A stretch of 64,000 bases of DNA, from contig NC_044014.1 in assembly GCF_900496995.4 (NCBI RefSeq), positions 5,220,001-5,284,000 of the forward strand, given 5' to 3'. Below, in pieces: positions 37,248 to 48,984 of this stretch. A model generated the notes under the pieces. It made no database searches and had not been told where the DNA came from. It worked only from the letters and a program-made list of their open reading frames with translations. Source of the DNA: Aquila chrysaetos chrysaetos. Its lineage: Eukaryota > Chordata > Aves > Accipitriformes > Accipitridae. Both the position numbers and the translations under genes were made by a program. The stretch's first letter is position 1. Each line of letters opens with the position of its first letter.

Positions 37248-40200
37248 GTAAGCTAATTTCAGTGCTATCAAATTTTATTTTTTTGAGAATGACTGCATTG
37301 TTTACATTCCAGATAATTATGGAGACTACTACAATTGTATGGAAGCATCTCTGATAGTCGTTTTCACATCACAAAAGATACGTATGTACCTTTGTTTTAG
37401 TCATGGTATGATTTTATAGTTCTGTGTATTTAAAGACCAAGGGCATAGAGAAGCAAAAGTTATTTGGCACAATCTCACAGCAAAATAGATAGTATCCCAC
37501 TGATGCTTGACTGAAATCTCTTGCGTTATTCACAGCTGGGACAGAAGGTGATCAGAATGGTCTGGATCATCCTTCTGTTGAAGTTTCACTGGATGAGAAC
37601 TCAGGAATGTTAGTGGATGGGTTTGAAAGGACATTTGATGGAAAGTTAAAGTGTCGATACTGCAACTATGCCAGCAAAGGAACAGCACGGCTTATAGAGC
37701 ATATCAGAATTCATACAGGTATGAAGTATTCTGCAGTACTTTGCTGTGAGGCATTGTGATACTAACTCAATGGTATGATTTGCAAGTGAGGAGTTGGCAT
37801 CTTCAAGCAGTGTGATAGTTCTTAGAGTTACTCAACAATTAGAACCGTTTGGGTTTTTTTAATAGACTGGTTTTTTAAGGGTGTGCCCTGTACCTATTTA
37901 AAATATCCAAATTTCTACTTACATTTATTATTGCAACTATTGAATTTGAAGTAACTATATATGGGAGTAAAGTTTAGCATGAAAGCATCAGTGTAAATTG
38001 AAGGGCCCTAAATATAACTTTTAGTTTTTCCTTGCTAATCAGAAAAGTGAAAAATGTACATGTTGCCATGTGGAGATTTATAGGGGCTGCTTCTCCTCTG
38101 TTGTTTAGCTATGAAAATACTATGGTTTTGTACAACATTCTAGATGTGGAAGTATAAAACATAGTCATAAGAATAAAGTTTTCGTATTGGTAGAATATTC
38201 AAATGTGAAGGCATATCGTCAAATAAGTGATTAATAACAGTAATGAAAAGAAAAAATACTGTGGCTTCTTTAAGAGTGTTTGCCACTGTTGGGTTTATAA
38301 AGCTGAAAAGCAAAATTCTTAGTAAAGGTTAGAATATCCTAAACTGTTCATGAAGTCAGCTCTGACTTCTTGGCAAATGAGAGAAAACAAACGAAAGGTC
38401 CTTGTGAAGTCTGACTTTGGTGCCTGCCCAGTGTATTACACCAATACACTAGACTTTATGGCTGTTAACTAGAGTAATAAGAAAAATTGTATTCTGCAAA
38501 GAATGGAAGTTTCTACAGGTGTCCAGTCTGGTATGGACTGTCCCAAAACTTTTAAGCATATCATTTCAGTGGTCTTGGGCAGGTGGCCTTCTGGTACTCC
38601 CTTTGAAGGAAATGCATTGTTGTAACTTGGATGTAATTGTAGCTCTCTTCGGGTATGGTTATTGTTAATCAGATGCTTGCTTTGCTGTGAACCATTGTTT
38701 CTACACAGTAACTCCCAGGATGTATTTTGGGAAAGTCAGTGCTCCTTGCACTGGCCCTGCCGTGTTGGCTTGTTTTGACAAGGCATAACGGTATAGAAAA
38801 TGGCAATCAACTAGAAATCAAAGAGTTCCGAGGTTTCGACTCTGAAGATCTTGTAAATTCTTCTCTTGTGCTACCATGAGCTACCTCTGTGTGTAGCTGT
38901 TGCTGTTTTCAGATTCTCAGTGGAAATTTTGTGTAGATCCAATAGTGGATAAAATACTGTGGCTTGTGGACCTGCATTTGTCACAGCATTAATGCCATGG
39001 CTTGCTGCAGATCTGCAAAGCAGTGGTGTGTTTTGGAGCATTATTTTTGTCTAGTTTTTCATAAAGCAGTTACAGCTTCACCTACCATTTGCCTCATATG
39101 GTATGTGAACAACGAGAGATCTTTTCTTTTTAACAGCTTTACTCTGTGCAGTGCGATTTCTGAGCTTGTGAAATGAGGGTGATGCAGTAGTGGGAGAAAC
39201 TGTAATGCAGACTTACACAGTTCATTTTTAAAAGGTACTGAAAGGTGCAGAAGTAACATCAACTTTAAAATTCCATGTCTTTTCAGTAGCCTATAGCTAT
39301 TGCCATCTAAAAACTTGCATCCCCAAGCCCACAGTGACTACTGGCCAGTTGTCAACATGAGCAGATGGACTGCTAGAGCTGTGATGGGAGACATAAATTA
39401 CTACTCGAAGAAGTTGGTATTGTGCGTTCGCTGATCCTTGAGAAGTTTTTGATGGCTTTGGTGCGCATGGGGTTTCTCGAACAGAATGACTGAAATAATG
39501 TGTTGTTACTTAATGCCAAATGTCATAAATTAAAGCCATACTAGAAAGCAAAAAATCAAATCTTCCTCCTTTAAGTATCAAAATGTAGGTATTGGTATAG
39601 TGTCAGCATTCCTTCTCTTACTGTAGGAAGTTGCCTACCTTTCTTATACTCTCAGATCTTAGGTTAACAGTTCTTTTGTGTTTTCAGAATGCTTTCTTAT
39701 CCTGCTGCTACTTTAGGGAGTAGAGGTTATTAAGTGGCTAGAGGTAGCAGAACAATTCCTGGTGCAGATTATGACCATTTCAGCATGGTTGCAACATAAT
39801 ATATACAAAAGCAAGAAGGATTCCAACCAAGAATTGGGATGCTAAGAAACATCCTCAAAAATCTCTGACCCAGTGGTCATTATTCAGAAGCAAACATTCC
39901 ATGAGCTACACAAACTCAGTTTTTAGGGCAAAGCATAATACTTGGGGTTTGTGCCTTGACTAACATTTTGAGTCGTTTCACATGGTCGCAGTGTATGGTA
40001 TTGTTAGCATTATACCAGAAGAAGAGAGCTTTACGTGTGGGGTGACTATTGTCTCAGTGCAGCTGCAGGTATTCCTGTTATCAGAGGGTATATGCATGAC
40101 TCATTTGATCAAAGAAACTTTCACAAAGGTGCTAGGAAAAGGTAGCCATATCGAAGGTGCACATCGCTCTACTGCAAAATCACGCAGTCTGAATTATTTC

Positions 40201-41506
40201 CATTTTCAGAAAGCTAACTAGCAGAGAGAGAGGCATACAGGGGCTGTCAGCCTGTCATCTACCAAAGAGCTTCAGCAATTCACACAGTGAACGCTTTGTA
40301 GCCAGGTTACTGGTTCAAACATGCCTGATGCCTAATGAAATACCAATAACTGTACAATGATAACAGTTCATTTCCCTATAGCAATCTGTTCAGCTTTATA
40401 ATATAGACAGGAATCTCAGGCTGTCAGAGGCTTATTTGTTTTTTCTGTATAGTTTCCACTTTGCCTTTTTACAATATGTTTCATATCCTTAATTTTAATA
40501 CACACTGCGTGGTGTCCTGACAGCAACACCATTTTGCCATTAACTTAATGGCTCTTCAGAAAGCCCCACTTTGTTTCTTTGTACAGAGACAGAGGACTCC
40601 AGAACAAGGAAGGGGTTTTTTGGTGGTGTTTTTTTTTTTTTTTTTTTTTTTTTTTTCCACTTAAGGACAAGGACATCCAAGACCTGAGTGTAGTTTTGCT
40701 CAGAAGCATAGTGGGGAAGCGTGCAAGGGGCCAAGAGATGGATTGCACGGACTAGGAAGGCTCAGAGTGACTGAATCAGCATTAAAATAGGGAAGTGATA
40801 GCTCCCTAGTAGCCTCAGAGCAATGTAAGTAAACAGGTAATGCATCCTGGGTAACATGCAAGTGCAGCAAGGTGTCTGCCAAAGTAATTATGACCCAGGC
40901 ATGATCACGCAACCATTATCAAGTGCAACTTACTGCAGAATTAACTTCATGCTGAGTCTGACAGCAGTATAATTAGTAGTTCATCAGCTGTGGTGTATTA
41001 AGGGTGTGCAACATGGGATGCAAATGTTTATCTCTGTGTAACCAGTTTAGAACGAAATTAGCCTATTCAGATTGACAAATTCTTTGTGAATGCAGGGAGT
41101 TTGTCAGCCTTTTTATGTCATTGTACCAGATCTCCAGATCTTTACACATACATATCTATCTGAATACATTTATATGCTTATGGAGAAATCATGGTTTCAG
41201 TTGGTGCAAATAAGGTACCTAGAGGCAGCACAAAAATTGCTTGCTTTCCTCTTGAAGAGCCAGTGATGTAGGAAAAAAGAAAAATCTCCTATTCAGTATC
41301 CCAGATTGTGATTCCAAACTGTAGGATGCTCCACACGGGAAGGTCTTGCTGCGTTGGTCACATGCCATCTTATGGGGCCTGTACAGTGCTTGCAGTGTAA
41401 TAGTGGCCCTTGCTCCCTTCAGTCTCTGGGTTTTACAGTTGTTCTAGATGGATTTTTAAAGCCAAAGAACAGATGTATTGCCCTGTATTTAAAACAGTAG
41501 AAAATA

Positions 41507-41543
<37 letters not shown>

Positions 41544-43465
41544 GGCTGAAGAGAAGGAGCCCACTCACATTTTTTTTGAGTTTGTCGTGCTGTGTGGCAA
41601 GAGAATTGGTTGCTTAACAGTGATTTAGAAATTGACCTGGCATTCTAGATAGGAAGATAAGACGATGTTTCATTTCAGCACCTGAAGGTGCATCAAATCC
41701 TTTAGGCATTTCTAACATTGCAGACCTGGATCTAAAAACTCCTAAAAGATCAGTCTATGAAAGGAAAATCAAAAGTCCCGAAGTATAATGTTACAAATGT
41801 TTTGGCCTGTAATTATGTTTGAAAGTTTTCTAAGTACTTTTTAAAGTGTTAATGTGATTATCTCTAAATATTATTTAATAGAAGAGGAAAACTCTACCTA
41901 TCAGGAATAGCTGGTACTATCATGTCTGAGAGAGCACACAGTTGTCCAGGGCTTAGATGGCTTTTGTTTTCTTTAATAACTCTTAAGCCACAGGATCCTT
42001 TTTCAAAATTCAGTTCTTGAGCGGATGCGTGTGTACGTGGGTTATTTAGATAATAGTTCCAGGATGTTTAAAACTAGGAGTGTTTGGAAGGTATGGAAAG
42101 GATACTCTCCCTCAATGTTTAAACACAGTTACCATTAAGAATGATTACATTTTGGTGGTGCAGACATTCCTGTAGCCAACTGCTTATGTGGTTTATAGGT
42201 GAGGTAGAGTTTGGATCCAGTTAAGAGCACTGCACAAACATCACTGCATTCAGTCCTTGGCATCATTGCTGCAATTCCTAGTCAGGTTATCTGTTATGCT
42301 AATTCTGGTCACATTTTTTTCTTAATGCTTGTTGTCACTTGGGTGAGGCAGAGATGTCTAAATTTACTTTTCCACCAAATAACCAACTAAACTCAAGACT
42401 AGCAGTGACTGTGAAGCTGAACTGTTAGATTAGCAGCTCCCAGTTAGCTACTTTCTGTTCCATTAAAAGCCTTTTTCAAGCACTCTTGAGATGCTACAGT
42501 TAATCTGTTGTAATTTTCCAGGTGAGAAGCCGCACAGATGCCATTTATGTCCCTTTGCATCAGCTTATGAACGTCATCTGGAAGCTCATATGCGATCGCA
42601 TACTGGTGAAAAACCATACAAATGTGAATTGTGTTCCTTTCGCTGCAGTGACAGAAGCAACTTATCTCACCACCGCAGACGCAAACATAAAATGGTGCCT
42701 GTCAAGGGTACAAGGTCTTCCCTAAGCAGCAAGAAAATGTGGGGGGTTTTGCAGAAGAAGACCAGCAATTTAGGGTACAGCAGAAGAGCATTAATTAATT
42801 TGAGTCCACCTTCCATGGTGGTTCAGAAACCAGACTACCTTAATGATTTCACTCATGAAATCCCAAATATCCAGACTGAAGCATATGAGAGCATGACAAA
42901 AACAACCCAGAGCAGTGGGTTGCCAAGAGATCCACAAGACCTTATGGTAGATAATCCTTTAAATCAGCTCTCTACATTAGCTGGACAGTTATCTAGCTTG
43001 CCACCTGAAAACCAAAATCCAGCCTCTCCTGACGTTGTTTCCTGTCAAGATGAAAAGCCTTTCATGATACAGCAGCCTGCTGCACCTGCAGTAGTTTCAG
43101 CTGTGTCAGCAAATATTCCTCAAAGTTCATCTCCAACCAGCCCAGATCCTCGGCCTACACACAATCAACGGAACTATAGCCCCGTGGCAGGTCCCAGCAG
43201 CGATCGCAGTGCCCACACCAGTACTCCCAGCATAAGTAACAGTCAACCAAGTACTCCAGCTCCAACCCTTCCAGTTCAGGACCCTCAGCTTCTGCATCAC
43301 TGCCAACACTGTGACATGTACTTTGCGGACAATATCCTTTATACTATTCACATGGGATGTCATGGATTTGAAAATCCTTTTCAGTGCAACATATGTGGGT
43401 GTAAGTGTAAAAATAAGTATGACTTCGCTTGCCATTTTGCAAGAGGCCAACATAGTCAACATTGA
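37115..43465 (+). CDS. IKZF5: Ikaros-family zinc finger 5 (Pegasus), coding span
   Basis: Nuclear DNA-binding repressor of the Ikaros family; it binds DNA through its N-terminal fingers and dimerises through two C-terminal fingers. Coding exons 37115-37247, 37536-37718 and 42522-43465 join in frame to 1260 nt, 419 aa plus stop, the usual length. Three N-terminal C2H2 fingers lie at about residues 84-104, 112-132 and 140-161, joined by TGEKP linkers. A Ser/Pro/Gln-rich middle follows, and two C-terminal fingers lie at about 366-386 and 394-416. The start MGEKKPEPLDF matches the family. It is divergent from ACADSB and convergent with PSTK. No defects were seen. The large intron 37719-42521 contains T28 and A28 tracts and a weak alternative exon candidate. 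Confidence 0.97.
37536..37718 (+). CDS. IKZF5: IKZF5 coding exon 2
   Basis: 183 nt, residues 45-106. It carries the full first C2H2 finger (Cys84, Cys87, His100, His104) and stops just inside the TGEKP linker, so intron phase 1 splits the linker glycine. Donor ACAG|GTATGA. Confidence 0.97.
40629..40656. repeat. T28 homopolymer
   Basis: Uninterrupted T run in the large IKZF5 intron. No attached element is identifiable. Confidence 0.92.
41511..41538. repeat. A28 homopolymer
   Basis: Uninterrupted A run, 854 bp after the T28 run in the same intron. Confidence 0.92.
42522..43465 (+). CDS. IKZF5: IKZF5 last coding exon
   Basis: 944 nt after TTTTCCAG, residues 106-419. It carries fingers 2 and 3, the Ser/Pro-rich repression region and the two C-terminal dimerisation fingers (CQHC...H...H and CNIC...H...H). 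Stop TGA at 43463-43465. Confidence 0.98.
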
Positions 43466-46400
43466 CTGAGAACGTGCTTTCATTTAGTTTTTTAACATAT
43501 TACAGTATATTTTTCATACTTGCTGAAGGAAAGCTTGCACATGCCCATAAGGAATCTTCACGTTAATCAATTCGACAAAGGAGGCAAATTTATTTCTGCG
43601 TTGTCGTAAAACTTGCCAGGGAAATTTTGTGTAAGATGTAGTTGTTATTTTATATGTAGCCTTTCAAAAAAGCTGAGTGAGTGCTGTAAGAATTGGAATG
43701 CATTTACATGCTTTGGTTGCTAAATTTAAGTTGCTTGCACTTAATCCCAATAAATGGTCTATAAATGTAGAAGCAGAGCATGTCCTGAAACGTAGGTTGC
43801 AATTATCAGACTATTTACTAGGCAAGATAAAATATATTAACCATAAAATACGAAAGGTTAATGCAATGACACATATGGTTACTTTGGAGACATACTTGTC
43901 CTTAAAAACCTAGCTACTCCAAATGGGAAAAACAAACAGAAACAACTTTCACATACAAATTCAATTTGATGTAAAACTTGCTGTAATCTGATGAAGGTTA
44001 ATAATTTAAGTTTTTGCTTAGTATAGTCTAAACTCTTCATGCTAGGGTTCAAACACTAATTTAACTATTATTTTTAAAGCTCATCACAAAACTAGAAGAT
44101 AACAGGTTATTGTGAATGAAACTCTGGTAGGAAAAAAGAGTTAAAAGCTTGTCATTCACTAGTTATACAAAAGAAAAATTAAATATGACACCTTATTTTA
44201 AACTACTCTTACCAAATTTTACGTGTCATTCTTTTTAAAAGGAGGTAATTTTAAACAGTCATAATAAAGACCTTGTAGAACTAATATATATTCCGTGAGA
44301 TTTTTAACTGCCTTAAACTAATTTGTACAGATATTTAAAATTTGCACAATTAGACTTCTGTCTTGCTGATAGAAGTTCTAGTAGAAACAAACAAGAGGTT
44401 TACAAATTAAAAATCATTTGTTCAGTTTTATCTCGGGCCAAGCTACAACTGATAGGTTGCCTGCATGTTTGAAAGTTGTATAATCTAGTTTATTGTAAAC
44501 TTCGGCTAACTTGGAAGTCAGTTTGTCTTGTCCTCTCCCCTGGATTTGTTGTCCGTTCAGTGTGCTAGAAATAAGGGGAAGGGCTTCTGGGTTTTCTGAA
44601 CTGTTCATATAGTAGGGAAAGGAATACCGGCTGACTACATTTGAAGTCATTGTGATTAATAATTGTAGGTGGCAAATAATAACTAAAGATGTACATGAAG
44701 TCCATTGCACATGTTTATTTTTTTTATACTGTACATCTTACTTTAGAAGCACCTAGGCTAATGGACAGGCACTTTAATGTAAACCTAAATAAAACTTCCT
44801 AGCAAAAATTAATAAAAGCTCTTAATGTGCTACATAGGAATTTGTAATGTTTCAAAAAAAAGTGAAGAACTGTTACTTTTCCCGTATTTAGACATGCACT
44901 TTTACCTTAGTTTGTCTTGAGACAAATTAAGCTTCCCTTATATATTCCCCTTTTACTATCAGCAGATTATGGCAGCAAATATGTTTTGTTAAAAGCAGGA
45001 AGATTTTATTAATATTCTGCAAGTCAGAGGTTGTAATCTGAATAGCATACGTTTGGCTTATTCAAATGTATATTGTTATGGGAGCTAAAGCTTCCTGAAG
45101 CCAACAGAAAAACTTACAATGACTTCAGTGTAAGATCAACGCAGGAAAAACCACCCTTCTGAGAATTTTAGCTTTAGAAGTAACTTTGACTTCAGTGAAC
45201 TAGAAATTTTCAAACCAAATATGTTTCTCTCTACGTAACTTACCTACTGTTGAATTTTCCGTGCTTAAGTAACTAGCTGAAGGAACTGGATTCTTGGCTG
45301 CACGTAGTCTTGTAGTAATGAGGTCAAAAATATGCCATTGAAGTACTTCCAATGTAGTGAAGATGAATGATAGCACACTATCACTCTTAAAAATGTCTTT
45401 GGTTTCAGGCCTGGTTCAAAATCCTTTTCAGTGGATTTGTAAAACAGAATGTAATTTCTATTTTTCATAGTGACACTCTTTATAATTCCAAAATATCTCT
45501 TTATTGCTTTATACTTTCAAAATTTATTTTAAAAGCAACACTGCAACTCTGTGTGCATAAACATAGAGAGTCCTTTATTTTAAGGACGAAAGTTGATTGA
45601 ACTGGAATCCAGTTGGAAGTTACTGCTCCTATACAGGTTTTGTAACATGACTGTTCTAGTCAGAGAGTAATGTAGAAATGATAGCTCTCTTTTGATCATG
45701 TATTGACACATTCTAAAATCTAAATTTGGTAAAAATACAATATTAGAACAACAGACGTTAGTGTTGAAGACCATTACAATTAGTAATTGATAGAGGTCAC
45801 TTTCCTTGCCTTTTGATAGGTGAAGCAAACTTCTATTCCTAGGCTCTAGCAACTCCAAGGAAACTTCTGGAGTGGGGGTGCTCCAAGGAGCACCTTCCAG
45901 GACTGAATGATGCTGATCACAACAGCCAAGTTCTCCTTGGTTTGTGGCTCCAGCCTTTCTCCCTCTTGGTATTGGTAGGGAGATTAACTCCGATGTGCAC
46001 AGATGTTTTGAGATTTCATCCTTCCATTCCATTTACGTGGTTTCTGACCCATTAGGATTACTGACCCATTACTGGCAGTGCCTGTAAACATTACAGACTT
46101 TTCTTTTTGTGTTGGCTAATGATTTGGCGATTTAGAAAAATGACTTCTGAATCATGATGCCCCTGAAATTTCAGGTAAGAGAATAGATAGGTCACTAATA
46201 GAGGTAGCTGCTAGCAAGAGGAAGCCTGCATGATCTTACTAAAAAGGGGCCCTCATTTAGGAGGGGATCCTCTGTTATGGGGGGAAGGTAGAAAAAAAAC
46301 GACCCCAAAAACCCCTAACCCCAGACCTTGCAAATTGTTGTTCAGAAGTATTTTAATACTGCTGACTTAATACCATTGTTTCTGCTTCAAAGTACCTAAG

Positions 46401-47690
46401 GAAAAGAAAATGAGCTTGAACACCTATGAACTGTTGAACAATGATAAAAATATTTTTCCTTCTTTCCTTGTGCAAGCTCCTGTTTGCAGGGGGGGTTCTT
46501 AGGCAGCAGCAGGCTTTGGTGTTCATCCCTTGATCTGCAACCAGATCTGCGGGCTGGATCCCTGCTGACTAGTCCTTCAGAGAGGGTCCCCCTCTGGACT
46601 AGGATTCTTAAATTTTCAGCATAATACTGTGTGTTCAGTTGTGCCAAACAGTACCCTGACTATATCCGTTTCCTTCTGTCTACTGAGTAGGATTGGAAGG
46701 TGTATTTTCATATTAGTTTTTCACAATTTTGTACATACTATTTACTATAATTTAAAGACCAGAATTAGTACTGGAAAATTGTTTTAGAGTATGATCCTGA
46801 TGATTCCCTTGTACAAGCAGGCCTTGCTGAGTCAAGGAGGGATGCTCGTCAGGAATTGTGGGATCGAGTCCTTGGTTAGTAGGACTTTTCAGATTGAGTT
46901 CTCCATGTGCTACGCTGCACTACCTTGTTTTTGTTTTAAAAACCAAATCCTTATATTATAAGGTGACAATTAGCATTTTAACTTGTATTAACAGGGGAGT
47001 TTGGGAATGAGCTGAAATTTTTCCATAGCTTGACTCTGTTAAGTTCTGTAGTTGCAAAACATTAACTTTGTGGGGTTTTTGTGTTGTAATAGATTATTTT
47101 ATGGATTTGTTGACATTTTTAACATGCACTATTTATAGTACTCTTAATACAGACTTATTGTGAGACTGAATAGTCCAATGAACATGCAGATACTAGACTG
47201 AAGATCTTAGGATATTATCTTGGTTAATACTGAAACCAACTGTGAAGCAGCTAATAGGGAAAAATAGTTGTTTTTTCACAGATACATGTTTAGATGAAGA
47301 GGATTTTGACATAAAGTGTTGATTGGCATTTTAACATAAAACTCAGTGCTGGAAGACACGTTCCAACAGTGTTTCCTAGCAAAATGATCTGTTGCTATTT
47401 GTTTTGTTCCAGAATGTTTGGGGGGGGGTTGCTTGTTTGGTTTTTGTTTCTTTTTGACGAAGGGAATGTAATTTAGAAGTCTTCACTGGCAAGTTTTCTA
47501 TTAATTTTAAGCTTCTTTGAAAATCTACAGCAAATGGATGTTCTGCTGCAGGAAATCTATCCCCTGCTGAAGCATTTTTCATTGAGCAATCTTTGTGTAT
47601 GTGCTTTTAAGTACCTGCTTTGTTAATAATATGTATTTCAGTGTAAAGAGCATATTTTGTATGCAAAAATGAAACCTGTTAGAGTTGTAA

Positions 47691-47696
47691 AATAAA
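47691..47696 (+). terminator. IKZF5: IKZF5 distal poly(A) signal
   Basis: AATAAA followed about 10-25 nt later by GT-rich sequence (TTGTGTAGTGAATGTTTT), a good downstream element. This makes it the best of the distal candidates. Confidence 0.55.
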
Positions 47697-47800
47697 TTTT
47701 ATTGTGTAGTGAATGTTTTCAGATGACAAGGTTAATTCTGAAATAACTCGACTATATCTAGTGTAGTTCATGTTGTGAAGCTTTGCTTTTGTAAGATACG

Positions 47801-47806
47801 AATAAA
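47801..47806 (+). terminator. IKZF5: Second IKZF5 distal poly(A) signal
   Basis: AATAAA 110 bp further on, with a weaker T-rich downstream region. Confidence 0.4.
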
Positions 47807-48435
47807 ATAACACTTTCTAATTAAGTCTCCTGTTAATTCTTAATTGCATATGCTTGAACAGGTAGAACTGGTGAACTGCTCATGACTAGCTCTGGTCTAG
47901 ATTTGGTAAGGAAGGTAAGCTTACCTCTTGGGTAAGCAAGGAACAGTGCATTTATGTTTCAGTCTGCTTAAGTTGAAAACCAGGACACAGTTCTGCCCCT
48001 TTCCACTGTTAACCCTGCACATCTGGTCATCTTCCAAATCCTTTGTTTCCTCATACTCATATTTCCTTCTTATCGAGAGTGCTTCTGTGTCTGAAATCAG
48101 AGTTTTTACCATGGTGAGGTGGTTGTCACTGCATATGGAACTTCTGTGTATGTTGTTATTAGCAACTTTGAAGGTGGCACCAAGTTATAAGTACCTTTTG
48201 GGCACTGGAGTTAATCCCACATGTGTGCGTACGTGCATGCAACTCTCAAGTTTCTGGTTCTTTGCAGTTTCTGTCAGGGAAAGAAGCAGAAAAGCCAAGA
48301 GCCATCCATCTCGCTGCTTGTTATCCCTTCCCAGACATGTATTCTCTGGCAATGCTCAGGTACCTGTTTGACAGAGCCAAGCCGGTCACCATCCAAGGTG
48401 CTCTTCAAAACCTCAGCTGGAGGAGGCTCTGAGGA

Positions 48436-48534
48436 AGCTCATCCAGCTTGAAGTTTGTCCCCCTGTAAGCAGGGAACAGGACTAGATGACTTCTAAGTGT
48501 TCTTCCCAGGCTAACTTTTTCTATGATTCTGTGG
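48436..48534 (+). mobile_element. CR1 LINE 3' end (old copy)
   Basis: Resembles the end of chicken repeat 1 in plus orientation: a GACTAGATGA block, TTCTTCCCAGGCTAA, then the terminal TTCTATGATTCTGTG. The copy is 5'-truncated and diverged; it may extend somewhat further left. Confidence 0.72.
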
Positions 48535-48647
48535 AATTTAAATAAAATCTAAGGATGGTTTGTTGTTGGCTTGATCCTCAAAGTCAAACACAGTATGCTA
48601 GACTATTTCTCTTCCATAATGCAGGGAGAGGAGTTACTAGAGAAGGC

Positions 48648-48685
48648 AGGATCCTCCATAGAAGGAAGGATCCTCCATAGAAGGA
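48648..48685. repeat. Two tandem 19-bp copies
   Basis: AGGATCCTCCATAGAAGGA is repeated exactly at 48648-48666 and 48667-48685. Confidence 0.9.
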
Positions 48686-48778
48686 AGCTGTATCTCATAA
48701 GATGTTTTCAGCTGTACTGCTGAAAGAGCACTGCATTTTAAACACCCTGGACTTAAAAAACACCAACAGTCTCTGTCA

Positions 48779-48984
48779 CTATTTTAAAATATATTTATTA
48801 ACTACATTGGTTGCCTCATGTTGGAATGAAGAAATTACACTTGTAGCAGGGTCAGAATGTTGATTTTGTATGCAAATTTGGGTTTTCAACTCATTTCCTT
48901 GCCGCAAGTCTTCCAGAAATTCTGCTTTGAGTTTGTTGAGTTCTTCGGCCAGGCTCTTCATCTCACTTGAGGGCACGTTTTTAT
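48779..48984 (-). CDS. PSTK: PSTK last exon
   Basis: 206 nt coding. It reads MKSLAEELNKLKAEFLEDLR onward to a TAG at 48779-48781. The last codons contain an AATAAA hexamer. Confidence 0.95.

Larger units (their letters stand above)
43466..47820 (+). other. IKZF5: IKZF5 3' UTR
   Basis: About 4.3 kb of AT-rich, gene-free sequence after the stop. Several AATAAA hexamers occur along it (near 43750, 44258, 44787 and 44809), so shorter isoforms are possible. The distal cluster at 47691 and 47801 precedes the change to other sequence. The end is inferred from signals, not from transcripts. Confidence 0.65.
47821..48778. other. IKZF5-PSTK convergent spacer
   Basis: Under 1 kb between two converging genes. 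It contains unrecognised unique sequence, a CR1 3' end and a small tandem duplication. A plus-strand open frame at 48223-48432 runs into the CR1 and matches nothing I recognise. Confidence 0.7.

Noticed and set aside
45580-46032. 150-codon minus-strand frame in the IKZF5 3' UTR
   Set aside because: Lies in a long UTR, no family match, composition not coding-like.
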